Shown in pieces: positions 8,462-17,931 of a stretch of DNA of 33,834 bases. The stretch's first letter is position 1. Each line of letters starts with the position of its first letter. Under the pieces are notes generated by a model. That model was not told the origin of the DNA. It did no database searches and saw nothing but the letters and a program-made list of their open reading frames with translations. The stretch is from Cephaloticoccus primus (GTDB lineage Bacteria > Verrucomicrobiota > Verrucomicrobiia > Opitutales > Opitutaceae). The stretch is taken from assembly GCF_001580015.1 (NCBI RefSeq), contig NZ_LSZQ01000014.1:1-33834 (forward strand), given 5' to 3'. Made by a program: the position numbers and the translations under genes.

Positions 8462-8883
8462 GGCCAATTGTCATTGATGCGTCAATGGCTGCTGCTTGGA
8501 CTTTGGATGACGAAAAGAGTGTAGCAGGCGAACGGATACTTCATGAAGTGAGAGCTTTCTTGCGCATCACGACTACTCTGTTTTGGCACGAATACCGAAG
8601 CATACTGATTGCCAATCAAAAGCGTAGACGGGTGAGTCAGGAACGGATTCCGGCCATGCTGCGAGAGGTTCGCGCCTTGGAGATAGCAGAATACCAACTC
8701 GATGACGACGAAGTGATAATCGCTCTCGCGTTTCAGTATAATCTTTCGGCCTACGACGCGGCTTATCTGGCCCTCGCGTTAAAAGAAAACGCCATCCTGG
8801 CAACCAATGATAAGAAACTGGCCCAGGCCGCACTCACTTGCGGCCTCGAGCTGCGCACCGTACTGGACGGCATTGCATCATGA
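8458..8883 (+). CDS. vapC: PIN-domain toxin ribonuclease (VapC-like)
   Basis: A 141-residue PIN-domain protein that would cleave RNA with Mg2+ or Mn2+. The acidic active-site residues are visible: Asp7 in VIDAS, Glu45 in FWHEYRSIL, Asp100 in SAYDAAYLALA and Asp118 in ATNDKKL. This is the full set for a VapC-type nuclease, so the enzyme looks intact. It overlaps the antitoxin gene by four bases. The pair starts a cluster with an Abi-type gene and a HicAB pair, typical of a defence or addiction islet. Confidence 0.85.
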   Translation: MRPIVIDASMAAAWTLDDEKSVAGERILHEVRAFLRITTTLFWHEYRSILIANQKRRRVSQERIPAMLREVRALEIAEYQLDDDEVIIALAFQYNLSAYDAAYLALALKENAILATNDKKLAQAALTCGLELRTVLDGIAS

Positions 8884-8932
8884 TCTGCACTGAGCGTTTT
8901 TCTGTAATCATAGAGGTGAGGAAGTATCTGAA

Positions 8933-9679
8933 ATGAAAGATGAACTAGTTGAAAAAGCAGAGAGAGTGTATGATTTGCTATCAGGTGTTGCTGTTGGGGG
9001 TGATAAGAGCGATAGTTCTGAATATATTCGCCTCAGGCAGGAGCTTATTTTCAGTAGTATGGTAAAGAGGCTATTGCCTGATCTTCTCTATGATTGTCGC
9101 GACCTTAGGCAGTTTTGGGTATTTATAAGGGATGAGTATCGAAGTTGGGATAAGCGAAGGGAATATTTGAGGAGGGAGTTTAATCCACTGTTTAAGTTTT
9201 TAGAGAGGCTTCGCTCAACTCCTTCTGACAGGGCTACCACCATGGCTTTGAGAAAGGTTGACATGTCTCACATCCAGGAAGAGTGGAAGAAGGCGATAGA
9301 CAGACGTGCTTCTGATCCGGAGTGAGCTATCACTATTGCACGAACGCTAGTGGAGTCGGTATGTAAATATATTCTAGATGATGCTGGAGTTAATTATGGC
9401 ACTTCGCCCAGCATTGATAGTTTATATGCGGGAACATCTAGGGTTCTAAACCTGCACCCCTCTCAGCATAATGAGGAGATTTTTAAGCAAATTCTCGGAG
9501 GTTGTTTTTCTGTAGTTAAGGGCTTGGGTGCTTTGCGCAATCACTTGGGCGATGCACATGGGAAAGGGAAAAAAGGCATCAAGCCAGCTTCACGTGATGC
9601 CGAGCTGGCAGTTAACCTATCGGGAGCAATGGCTAGTTATCTTTTTGCTACTTGGGATACTTGTAAGAAGCCCGCTTAA
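8933..9679 (+). pseudogene. Abi_C-type abortive infection gene interrupted by an in-frame TGA
   Basis: Two reading frames, 8933-9325 and about 9326-9679, lie in the same frame and are separated only by the TGA at 9323-9325. Joined, they give about 248 residues: an N-terminal helical region (MKDELVEKAERVYDLLSG to RRASDPE), then AITIARTLVESVCKYIL, LNLHPSQHNEEIFKQILGG and LGALRNHLGDAHGKG. The latter match the conserved core of the abortive infection C-terminal domain (Abi_C, PF14355), whose members usually read through DPEGAIT-like sequence at this point. A single GGA-to-TGA change would explain the stop. GTG at 9350 could restart the C-terminal part. The region is visibly AT-richer than its neighbours, which suggests transfer. 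The domain call is from memory of the family. Confidence 0.65.
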
Positions 9680-10238
9680 AGCGTGCTGTGCTCACGCGGG
9701 TGACTGCCCACGGGATTGGTGATCGTAATGATTACGTCCTGGCACTTGTGGAGGCCGACTTGGCGTTGGAACTGACTCCGGTGTTTGCCTCTGAAATCTT
9801 GCGCCGCTACGATGGCCCCGGGCCGCGTACACTTCCTGCCCGACGGTGCCACAGTTTTCTGTTGAGTTTGGCGAGCGGGATTTGCGCGAAGGGTAGCCCG
9901 CAGCACTGCCGCAGGGCCTGCGATCCAGCCCGTGCGGGCGACTTTGGCTGCGAGTCGTAGCCCGCTGTTCTGGTCGTCATTGCCAGTTGTGTTTTCCCTT
10001 GGCGGCAATTGGGGCAGCGGTGCAGCTGGGGAAGCTTTGGCGGGCCGGTCAAATGTGTGGGCCGAATGTACACTGCGCGCAAATCCTGTAGTTTTGCCTT
10101 TAACCCAAACCACGCGGCCAACGGAAATCCACGCTTTGGCCCCTCCTTCGTGCGCGCGAGACCCGCAGCGGGGGGTGTGTGGTTCTCGATTTTCCTCCCA
10201 AGGCGATTCCGCCAACTGGCTCAAGCGGAGCTCCGGAG
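9680..10238. other. Gene-free stretch between the Abi gene and tRNA-Gly
   Basis: About 560 bases. Open frames exist on both strands but none has a recognisable domain, a good start or a sensible composition, and the longest minus-strand one runs through the tRNA gene. I see no RNA gene or repeat here. It may be remnant sequence of the acquired islet. Confidence 0.5.
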
Positions 10239-10314
<76 letters not shown>

Positions 10315-10448
10315 AAAACAAGGCACTGAGACAGAGGCCGCGCGCAGGGAGCGTCAATGCCTATTTTTCCGCTAAGCCCAAATTTTCGATTTTTCCGGAA
10401 AGAGATGCTACGACGTGCGCACCTGCGCGCGCCGGTGCGTTTGAGTGG

Positions 10449-10485
10449 ACCGCTCGCGGGAGGTTTCCCGATGAATGCGAGCGGT
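10449..10485. other. Inverted repeat upstream of hicA
   Basis: Arms ACCGCTCGC (10449-10457) and GCGAGCGGT (10477-10485) are perfectly complementary, with a nested GGGA/TCCC pairing in the loop. It lies about 45 bases before the probable original hicA start at 10531. It could be an operator for the HicB repressor or a leader hairpin. Confidence 0.4.
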
Positions 10486-10576
10486 GTGGCTTGTTAAAAA
10501 CGGGAACTTGGACTCCAATGCATCCCCGTAATGAGCAAGTGGGAAAAGGTCTACGCGCAGGTGATGGACGACGCAG

Positions 10577-10798
10577 GTGATGGCCGAGCGGGGCCGCTTT
10601 GATTTCCACATCCGTTTCGCAGATTTGGTTGGGCTGTTGCGTCGTAGCGGCTATTCCTCAAAGCAGGAGGGCAGCCATGTCAGTTTTCGCAAAGAGGGCC
10701 GCGTGGTAGCTAACCTGCAACCCAAGGGCAAGTGGATGGCGAAGCCTTACCAAGTGCGCCAAGTCAGAGCATTTTTAAAAACCGAGCAGCAGCTATGA
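10577..10798 (+). CDS. hicA: HicA-like toxin (mRNA interferase), N-terminus out of frame
   Basis: From GTG at 10577 (or ATG at 10580) there are about 73 residues including IRFADLVGLLRRSGY, GSHVSFRKEG, NLQPKGKW and AKPYQVRQVRAFLK. This is the double-stranded-RNA-binding-like HicA fold with the catalytic His34 in GSH. Many HicA proteins of this subfamily begin MSKWEKxxxxV. Exactly such a start, MSKWEKVYAQVMDD, is encoded at 10531 but one frame away, so the gene seems to have lost its original N-terminus through an indel between about 10570 and 10600. The core fold is still encoded and could be translated from the internal start. The stop overlaps the hicB start (ATGA). Confidence 0.75.
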   Translation: MMAERGRFDFHIRFADLVGLLRRSGYSSKQEGSHVSFRKEGRVVANLQPKGKWMAKPYQVRQVRAFLKTEQQL

Positions 10799-11136
10799 AA
10801 AAGAGCGTTAACGATTATCAGTTCCAGATTTGGTACTCCGCTGAGGACGAGTGCTGGATTGCGCAGGTAGTGGGCTGGCCGTCCATCATGGCTGATGGGG
10901 CCAGCGTCGAGGAGGCGGCATATGAGATTCGCGCTTCGCTGGCCCTCGCGCTGAAAGTCTCACTGGAGCACGGGAACCCGATCCCCGAACCACAGAGTGC
11001 CGGGCAGAGTGTGGCAGCGACCTTGAGCCGCTCCGGCGGGCGGGGGATGGCTTCTGCGCGTTTGGCGGCAGACCGGCGCAATGCGCGAAAGGCGGGCAGG
11101 CCCCGCAAGGCGGCAAAGGTGCTCGCGGCGGCATAA
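10795..11136 (+). CDS. hicB: HicB-like antitoxin
   Basis: A 113-residue protein starting MKKSVNDYQFQIWYSAEDECW, followed by IAQVVGWPSIMADGASVEEAAYEI, the degraded RNase-H-like HicB fold that blocks HicA. The C-terminal part is basic and Ala/Arg-rich (ARKAGRPRKAAK, an AT-hook-like GRPRK motif), probably for DNA binding in place of a classical helix-turn-helix. The start at 10795 is chosen because it overlaps the hicA stop by four bases, the normal coupled arrangement; an upstream in-frame ATG at 10732 lies inside hicA. Toxin first and antitoxin second is the usual hicAB order. Confidence 0.8.
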   Translation: MKKSVNDYQFQIWYSAEDECWIAQVVGWPSIMADGASVEEAAYEIRASLALALKVSLEHGNPIPEPQSAGQSVAATLSRSGGRGMASARLAADRRNARKAGRPRKAAKVLAAA

Positions 11137-11240
11137 GGGAAGTCGATACCTAGGTGACCTTTCTGGCGACGGCGGAAGGGGGGGGCGGGAGCACGTGGGC
11201 GGCACCTGTTGTGGGTGCGCGGAGCGATCCGCCGCGTGCG

Positions 11241-12692
<1,452 letters not shown>

Positions 12693-12805
12693 GGCCGCCA
12701 TCAACAGCAGCGGCGCGGGGCGGGTCAAGCGCGGCGGCCCTTTTGTGCGCCGTGCGGTGGGGATGCGCCTCCATTTGCGCGCGCGATCCGATCAGCGCCC
12801 ACGAA

Positions 12806-12834
12806 AAAGGCCCCCCACAGAGTGGGGGGCCTTT
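12806..12834. terminator. Strong GC-rich hairpin, terminator-like
   Basis: Arms AAAGGCCCCCCAC and GTGGGGGGCCTTT pair perfectly over 13 bases across the loop AGA, with A-rich sequence on one side and T on the other. It could terminate in either direction. It lies upstream of the sigma-54 regulator. Confidence 0.6.
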
Positions 12835-12866
12835 CCCATAGAACATGATAAACTAACCAGACTAAT

Positions 12867-12894
12867 GAGGGCCGCCTACCCCTAGGCGGCCCTC
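12867..12894. terminator. Second GC-rich inverted repeat
   Basis: GAGGGCCGCC (12867-12876) and GGCGGCCCTC (12885-12894) around TACCCCTA. It has no T-run, so termination is uncertain. With the hairpin at 12806 it forms a tandem pair with little between them. Confidence 0.4.
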
Positions 12895-13220
12895 CCCTAA
12901 CACCAAGCAAACCAAACTTACGCCGAGGAAGACGCAACCCCGCGTGGCCGCGTTCAAAAAATCCCCGATAATTTTCTGGGCGGATTTTTGGAGAGCGGCT
13001 GGCCCGCTCGACTCACGACTGGCGGCTGGCCGATCAAGTTGCGGGCGGGCACGCACACACCTTGGCGCTGCGCAAACGCCCTTGGGCTGCGCCGAGCTCA
13101 TGCGGGGGCGTGCACCCCTGGTTCCCGACGCTGCCTGAGCTGTGCCAAACAAGCCACCCGGCCGCCGAGCGGTGCCTGGGGCCCCGAGTTCCGCTCCATA
13201 CTCATCATCACGATAGATAT
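12895..13220. other. Gene-free stretch upstream of the maltoporin promoter
   Basis: About 325 GC-rich bases. Short open frames on both strands have no recognisable features. I see no known RNA gene. An AACCAAAC-type stretch at about 12903 resembles the CA-rich leaders before other outer-membrane genes here but is not followed by a gene. Confidence 0.45.
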
Positions 13221-13265
13221 CGTGTCATAACGTGTCATAAATAGTCATAAAAATATAAGTATAAT
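13221..13265 (+). promoter_or_regulatory. Pho-box-like direct repeats with a consensus -10 element
   Basis: Three repeats sharing GTCATAA (CGTGTCATAA, CGTGTCATAA, ATAGTCATAA) follow one another with a 10-base period at 13221-13250, and a perfect TATAAT lies at 13260-13265. A tandem of TGTCATAA repeats ending about 10 bases before the -10 is the layout of PhoB-activated promoters, where the box replaces the -35. The classical Pho box has an 11-base period, so this match is imperfect. The leader to the maltoporin ATG would be about 245 bases. Confidence 0.5.
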
Positions 13266-13348
13266 CATGTGGGGTAGGGGGTGTATACTACGCAGGGGCT
13301 GCCCTGTAGTAAGGCGGTAGGTGTGAATGCCTGATGATGCCCATAAAG

Positions 13349-13369
13349 TACGTATATAAAATATACGTA
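13349..13369. promoter_or_regulatory. Palindromic operator-like site upstream of the maltoporin gene
   Basis: TACGTATAT and ATATACGTA, perfect 9-base arms with AAA between, about 150 bases upstream of the porin start and downstream of the predicted -10. The size and symmetry fit a repressor site within the leader. The regulator is unknown. Confidence 0.4.
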
Positions 13370-13517
13370 TCGGAACAAAGTGATCCGGGGCGTATCTCAA
13401 CGGCTCATTACACAACTTGTTGGGAGACTTGAGGCGAATCACTGAGTGGGGGCATCGCTCAGGCCGGTATATACTTAATTTTCTCGGTGCCCCGTAACCA
13501 AAGCAAAAAACCAAACA

Positions 13518-14879
13518 ATGACGTATAGTATTAGAAAGAAAATAACGGCCCCTGCACTCGGAGCACTATGCCTTATGGGATTGTACCCACAGGCGTATGC
13601 CTCGGCAGTGGGTGAATCGGTGCCCGCAGCACCGCAGCCGGACAAAAAGGAAGCACTGCCGGAGCCCGCGCAAGTGGAGCACTGGGACACCGAGTTTAAA
13701 ACCTACTTCCGGGGCGGGATGGCCGAAGGGATGTCTCCGAATCGCCAACTCAAACTCCCCGGGGCAAAATCCAAGTACCGGCTCGGTAACGAGTTCGACC
13801 AGTACGGGGAGCTTTTGCTGCGGCAAGACCTCGCTCACCTGTCTGATGGGTCGATCGTCAGCATGGGGACAGGGGCCAAGGTGGACTACCCTTATGACAC
13901 GACTCATTATGACCGGAAAAATGATGAGAACCCACAGTTGGCAGAGGCTTATCTATTGTGGCGTAATATCCCCTGGCTGGGTGGCGGCACACTGACAGCG
14001 GGGCAACGTCTCTATCTAAAAGATAGTACCATCCACATTAACAACTTCACGTACGAGGACTTCTCCGGAATAGGGGTGGGCGTCGAAGATGTAAAGATCG
14101 GACCGGTAAAAGCCACGTGGATCTTGTCTCGCAAGGACGATCCCGATCAGGAGGACTACATCACCCGTAACAATCTGTTGATCGAGGGATTCGAGGTGAA
14201 TCCGGATGGGTTTCTGGAGTTTGGCTTTACTCAGATAAGTAAAGACAAGGACGTGCCGGGGAGTAACTCGGGCTGGTCGAGCATGCTGCGTCACCGTCAG
14301 ATATTCCCTGACGATGCGCAAAATCTCTTCGTTATACAATACGGCGAAGGGCCCGGGACGAACCTCGGCCTGACCGGAAACCCTCTGCTCAACCGTGACA
14401 ACAAGAGCTGGCGATTGCTGGACAGCTACGAGTGGCAAAATGGCCGCTTCGGCGGACAGGTGCTCGGGCTGTGGCAGCGCGACCGCTTCAGCGAGGGCAA
14501 TGGGCAGGACTGGTGGTCGATCGGTGGACGCGCCACCTACGGGATCACCGACTACCTGAAGCTCGCGCTGGAAGTGGGGCATGACCAGGTGAAGCCGACG
14601 GACGGAGACTCGCGGAGCATGACCAAGCTCACGATTGCGCCGATCCTCTCGCCTGCGGGCAGCGGTTTCTGGCAACGTCCTGAAATCCGCCTGTTCTACA
14701 CCTACGGGTTCTGGAACGAGGCGGCGCAGCAGGCTGCCGGCCGCTTGAACCCGGGGGCTGCGCTCTCCGACACCGGTGCCTTTGGCACAAGCCGTCACGG
14801 AGGTACCTTCGGCATTCAGGTCGAGTACTGGAACGACTACACTCCGGTGAAAACCGCCCTCAAAAACATGGGCTGGTAA
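13518..14879 (+). CDS. lamB: Maltoporin-type outer-membrane porin (LamB family)
   Basis: A 453-residue porin with a signal peptide ending at about residue 29 (QAYASA) and a short Pro-rich linker before the barrel. LamB-family landmarks are SKYRLGNEFDQYGELLL, AGQRLYLKDSTIHINNF with FSGIGVGVEDV, LFVIQYGEGPG, DWWSIGGRATYGITDYLKLALEVGHDQV, and FWQRPEIRLFYTYGFWNE, closing with a barrel strand ending in Trp. Length matches E. coli LamB. The protein would form trimeric channels for maltodextrins or related sugars. There is no Shine-Dalgarno before the ATG; the leader ends in CA-rich sequence (AACCAAAC). The Pho-box-like promoter and a palindrome lie upstream. Substrate range within the family is not readable from sequence. 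Confidence 0.88.
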   Translation: MTYSIRKKITAPALGALCLMGLYPQAYASAVGESVPAAPQPDKKEALPEPAQVEHWDTEFKTYFRGGMAEGMSPNRQLKLPGAKSKYRLGNEFDQYGELLLRQDLAHLSDGSIVSMGTGAKVDYPYDTTHYDRKNDENPQLAEAYLLWRNIPWLGGGTLTAGQRLYLKDSTIHINNFTYEDFSGIGVGVEDVKIGPVKATWILSRKDDPDQEDYITRNNLLIEGFEVNPDGFLEFGFTQISKDKDVPGSNSGWSSMLRHRQIFPDDAQNLFVIQYGEGPGTNLGLTGNPLLNRDNKSWRLLDSYEWQNGRFGGQVLGLWQRDRFSEGNGQDWWSIGGRATYGITDYLKLALEVGHDQVKPTDGDSRSMTKLTIAPILSPAGSGFWQRPEIRLFYTYGFWNEAAQQAAGRLNPGAALSDTGAFGTSRHGGTFGIQVEYWNDYTPVKTALKNMGW

Positions 14880-15002
14880 GGCGGAGCTCTCAGGATGGGT
14901 TGCCCGAGGCCGAGAGGCCGCGGGCACTCGTCCCGCTGGTGGGGTGGGAGGCATTCCTTTTCTAGCGTTCTATTCATGAGCCGTTCGCTAGAGACGAAAC
15001 AG

Positions 15003-15036
15003 GCGGGTCGCCGTAATGGGCGGCCCGCCAATTTGT
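15003..15036 (+). terminator. Terminator-like hairpin after the maltoporin gene
   Basis: GGCGGG.CGCC and GGCG.CCCGCC (15003-15030) form an imperfect GC-rich stem followed by AATTTGTTT. A smaller inverted repeat (TCTAGCG at 14961 with CGCTAGA at 14986) precedes it. Confidence 0.45.
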
Positions 15037-15062
15037 TTATGGGGGGCAAACTGAGGCAGGCT

Positions 15063-15425
15063 TCCACTGCGCGTGGGGCGGCAGGCAGTGCCTGCACCCA
15101 TTTACTGTGCGGTTCGTGTTTCGGGCGGAACGCCCGAAACACGAACCGCACAGTGAGGAGCTCCCCGACCTTCGGTCGGACCGGAGATTTAACCCGTCAA
15201 CTTTTTCGCCGCGCCCAAATGGGTTTCCGCGTCATCCGCGATTCAGGCTCCTTCCCGGTCGCAACGAGACTGGGGGAGTCCCGTCAAATTTGCGATTTTG
15301 CTTGGGCGCAAAGCGCACGGGCAAAATCGCAAATTGAATGGCACGTGGCGCTCCGCCACCGCCGCCCGCGTAGGGCTGACGAGCCGCCAACGAGCGGCTC
15401 GCAAAGTAGACGGGTCTGCGCCCCC
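15063..15425 (+). repeat. Modular hairpin repeat, copy B
   Basis: Same module order and strand as copy A. The main hairpin is a perfect 24-base-pair stem at 15104-15154 with outer arms ACTGTGCGG and loop GAA; its inner arm TTCGTGTTTCGGGCG differs wholly from copy A yet is fully complementary. It also has a GCAGG/CCTGC hairpin, a 15-bp AATTTGCGATTTTGC stem (15287-15301 with 15321-15335), a CAACGAGAC segment, and the CGAGCCGC hairpin with CAACGA loop (15380-15401). It fills the space between the porin and hinT. Confidence 0.9.
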
Positions 15426-15433
15426 GCCCCGAT

Positions 15434-15769
15434 TCAGCCTGGGGGCCAGGCAAGTGCGCGACCGCCGAGCAGGTGCACGTGCAGGTGCGGGACAGCTTCG
15501 CCGCCGTGTGGGCCGTTGTTGATGACGATGCGAAAGCCTTCCGCGAGGCCGAGCTTGCGGGCGAGCGCGCCTGCGGTGAGGAGCAGGTGGCCGAGGAGCT
15601 CGGCATCGGCGGGCTGTGCCTCGCCCACGCGGGGAATCACGCGCTTGGGGATTACGAGTACGTGAACGGGGGCCTGCGGATCGATGTCGTGGATCGCGAT
15701 GCAGTGCGCGTCTTCGTGGGCGATTTTGGCCGGGATTTCCCGCGCGATAATTTTTTCAAATAGGGTCAT
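15434..15769 (-). CDS. HIT-family nucleotide hydrolase (HinT-like)
   Basis: A 111-residue histidine-triad protein with the active-site motif HLHVHLLGG (His95, His97, His99), the upstream IPKRVIPRVGE strand and FRIVINNGPHGGEAVPHLHVH typical of bacterial HinT/YcfF purine phosphoramidases. These release AMP or GMP from phosphoramidates; cellular roles vary. The ATG at 15769 is chosen; an in-frame GTG three codons earlier is possible. The gene is last in a minus-strand run with pabA, nrdR and an uncharacterised gene. Confidence 0.9.
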   Translation of the reverse strand: MTLFEKIIAREIPAKIAHEDAHCIAIHDIDPQAPVHVLVIPKRVIPRVGEAQPADAELLGHLLLTAGALARKLGLAEGFRIVINNGPHGGEAVPHLHVHLLGGRALAWPPG

Positions 15770-15937
15770 GGGAGGCACTGCCCCTTTTTTTGCGGCGCAC
15801 TCGCGGCCGTTCGACCGTTTTATCGGGCGAGGCCCTCGTTGGAGCCTCGTCAGTGCGGCGCGAGCGTAAGGTCAGGGCAGGCTCTCTTGTGTGATGGATA
15901 GGCCCAGGTGTGCGAGCGGTTTTTAGATGAAGAAGTA

Positions 15938-16666
15938 CTACAAGAAGAGGAGCTGGAGGCGACTGTCGGGCGCGCTGTGCGAGGCGGCGAGCTGGCGGAT
16001 GAAGTCTACGAGCTCGCGATACTCTCCGATGCGGCGCGCGGTGGCGCGTTTGGGTGCGGGGATGAGTGCCGGGCGCAGGTGAGTGATCAGGAGCGTGCTT
16101 TCGCGGTAGGCGGAGAGGTGCCGGAGGCCGGTCAGGATTTCATCGCGCGCGAAAAGTGGCGTCACCGAGGCGAGGCTTTGCGCGGCGTCCCAGTGATAGA
16201 AGCCGCGCTCGGGGAAGTGGCGGGCAAAGGCGGTTTTCAGCAGCCGCGCCGCCTCCTCGTAAAAGAGGGCATCTTCGATGCCTTTATCTTGGCGCGGTCG
16301 GTCGACCGGCTCTTGGCCGAAAGCGTGCGCGGGCTCGCCCCCTGGTGTGTGCTGCGCCTCTTGCTTGCTCGCTGGCGACAGGGCCGCTGTTGCGCCGTCG
16401 GTACAAGTCGGAGGGGGCTCTTGCGCTTGGCGCGTTACGCTGATTCCGGCCTCTCCCCCAGCGTGCGCGCCATTGGCGAGTGTCGCCGTTTTTTCGGCGA
16501 GCTCTTCGAGGCTAAAGGCGATTGCCTCTTTTATCTGCGCCGCGAGGTACAGGTCGTGGCCGGTGATGTGCGAGAAGAGCGTGTTGATGAAATGCAGCCG
16601 CCGCAGCTCGCGTGCGCTGAGTGTTCTGGCTGCTGCCCCACGGGGGGCGCGGGGCGCTGTGCTCAT
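15938..16666 (-). CDS. Uncharacterised protein coupled to nrdR
   Basis: A 242-residue protein I do not recognise. It starts in an ATGA overlap with the nrdR stop, so translation is probably coupled and the gene is real. The N-terminal part is helical (ARELRRLHFINTLFSHITGHDLYLAAQIKEAIAFSLEELAEK). The middle (about 70-125) is low-complexity and Pro/Gln/Thr-rich. The C-terminal part is helical again (LFYEEAARLLKTAFARHFPERGFYHW, then IGEYRELVDFIRQLAA). There is no signal peptide or membrane segment, so it is probably cytoplasmic. Two helical blocks joined by a disordered linker could mean a regulatory or scaffold role, but nothing specific can be claimed. Confidence 0.6.
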   Translation of the reverse strand: MSTAPRAPRGAAARTLSARELRRLHFINTLFSHITGHDLYLAAQIKEAIAFSLEELAEKTATLANGAHAGGEAGISVTRQAQEPPPTCTDGATAALSPASKQEAQHTPGGEPAHAFGQEPVDRPRQDKGIEDALFYEEAARLLKTAFARHFPERGFYHWDAAQSLASVTPLFARDEILTGLRHLSAYRESTLLITHLRPALIPAPKRATARRIGEYRELVDFIRQLAASHSAPDSRLQLLFL

Positions 16667-17127
16667 GGTTCGTCGCCGATCTTGGGCAGGCTGCTGATCT
16701 CCTGCATGAATTCCGAGACGTCGCGAAACTCCTTGTACACGCTGGCGAAGCGCACGTAGGCGACCTGGTCGATGGCGCGGAGCCGCTGCATGACGCCCTG
16801 GCCGATGGCGCGCGAGGGCAGCTCGTTGTCGTACTGGGCTTCGAGCATGTCTACGACGTCTTCGACGAGCATGCCCATCTGCTCGATATCGACGGGGCGC
16901 TTGTGGCAGGCGGCGCGGATCGCGGAGATGAGTTTCTCGCGGGAAAACTCCTCGCGGCGGCCATCGCGCTTGATGACCACGAGGCCATCGCGCACGAGCA
17001 CTTCGGTGGTGCTAAAGCGGTGTCCGCATTCCAGGCACTCGCGGCGGCGGCGGATGGTATTGCCCTCGCGGCTGATGCGCGAGTCGATGACCTTGTCCTC
17101 GATGGAGGCGCACTTGGGGCAGCGCAT
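16663..17127 (-). CDS. nrdR: Transcriptional repressor NrdR
   Basis: A 154-residue protein with the NrdR layout. The N-terminal zinc ribbon has Cys3, Cys6, Cys31 and Cys34 (MRCPKC and CLECGHRF). An ATP-cone domain follows (VIKRDGRREEFSREKLISAI to AYVRFASVYKEFRDVSEF). NrdR senses ATP/dATP and represses ribonucleotide reductase genes by binding paired NrdR boxes. No nrd gene or obvious NrdR box is in the window. It lies 81 bases downstream of pabA and overlaps the next gene by four bases. Confidence 0.97.
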   Translation of the reverse strand: MRCPKCASIEDKVIDSRISREGNTIRRRRECLECGHRFSTTEVLVRDGLVVIKRDGRREEFSREKLISAIRAACHKRPVDIEQMGMLVEDVVDMLEAQYDNELPSRAIGQGVMQRLRAIDQVAYVRFASVYKEFRDVSEFMQEISSLPKIGDEP

Positions 17128-17208
17128 GGTTTTTGGGTGATGTGGCGGAAAGGGGGGCAGAGAAGTCGGAGGCGGCGAGCATCAGGGGGGCGCGCGCCCG
17201 GGCGGCGT

Positions 17209-17781
17209 TCACGCGTGGCCGAGCGACAAAAAGTTTTTCAGCAGGTCGAGGCCGTGCTCGGAGGCGATTGACTCGGGGTGAAACTGCACGCCCCAGATCG
17301 GCAGCGACTTGTGGCGCAGGCCCATGAGCTCGCCCTCGGCAGTGTGGGCGGTTGCTTCGAGGCAGTCCGGCAGGGTGGCACTCTCGACGACGAGCGAGTG
17401 GTAGCGCGTGGCGGCAAAGCCCTGCGGCAGTCCGGCGAACAGGTCGCGCCCGTCGTGCTGGATGGGCGAAGTCTTGCCGTGCATGAGGCGGCCCGCGCGC
17501 ACGACGCGCCCGCCGAAGTGCTGGCCTATCGCCTGCATGCCGAGGCACACGCCGAGCAGCGGTTTTTTTCCGGCGAAGGCCGCGATCATTTCGAGCGAGA
17601 CGCCGGCCTCGCTCGGCGAGCAGGGGCCGGGCGAGATGAGGACGTGGTCGGGGTTGAGCGCGAGCGCTTCGGCGGGGCTGATCTCGTTGTTGCGAAACAC
17701 GCGCGGCGCCTCGCCCAGTTGCCCGAAATATTGGACGAGGTTGAAGGTGAACGAGTCGAAGTTGTCGATGACGAGTAGCAC
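17209..17781 (-). CDS. pabA: Glutamine amidotransferase of aminodeoxychorismate/anthranilate synthase (PabA/TrpG)
   Basis: A 190-residue class I glutamine amidotransferase. The catalytic triad is visible: Cys79 in GVCLGMQ, and His168 and Glu170 in VQFHPES. The start [19 protein letters not shown] is characteristic of PabA/TrpG. The subunit releases ammonia from glutamine for a chorismate-using partner (PabB for folate, TrpE for tryptophan). Neither partner is in the window and the small subunit often serves both, so the pathway is not settled. It is first in the minus-strand run and divergent from tgt. Confidence 0.92.
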   Translation of the reverse strand: MLLVIDNFDSFTFNLVQYFGQLGEAPRVFRNNEISPAEALALNPDHVLISPGPCSPSEAGVSLEMIAAFAGKKPLLGVCLGMQAIGQHFGGRVVRAGRLMHGKTSPIQHDGRDLFAGLPQGFAATRYHSLVVESATLPDCLEATAHTAEGELMGLRHKSLPIWGVQFHPESIASEHGLDLLKNFLSLGHA

Positions 17782-17931
17782 GGCGTATGTGAGGGAAGGG
17801 AAGGGGGCGCCATGTATCGCGGCTTGGCGCGCACGGTCAAGTGGGCTCTTGGGTCATAGCCGCGTGCGACTGTGTCGGCGCGCCTTTTATCTGGCCTGCG
17901 CGTCGCTGTCCAAATCGAGTGGTGGCCTACG

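Noticed and set aside
9323-9325. TGA recoded as glycine, which would repair the Abi_C gene
   Set aside because: TGA is used as a normal stop in many intact genes here (for example ureB in its restored frame and nrdR), so a code change is excluded. A nonsense mutation is simpler.
12806-12894. A small RNA gene bounded by the two strong hairpins
   Set aside because: The 32 bases between them show no promoter or conserved feature; tandem terminators are a sufficient explanation.
13221-13250. GTCATAA direct repeats as replication iterons
   Set aside because: Only three repeats, no initiator gene, and a consensus -10 immediately downstream point to a promoter.
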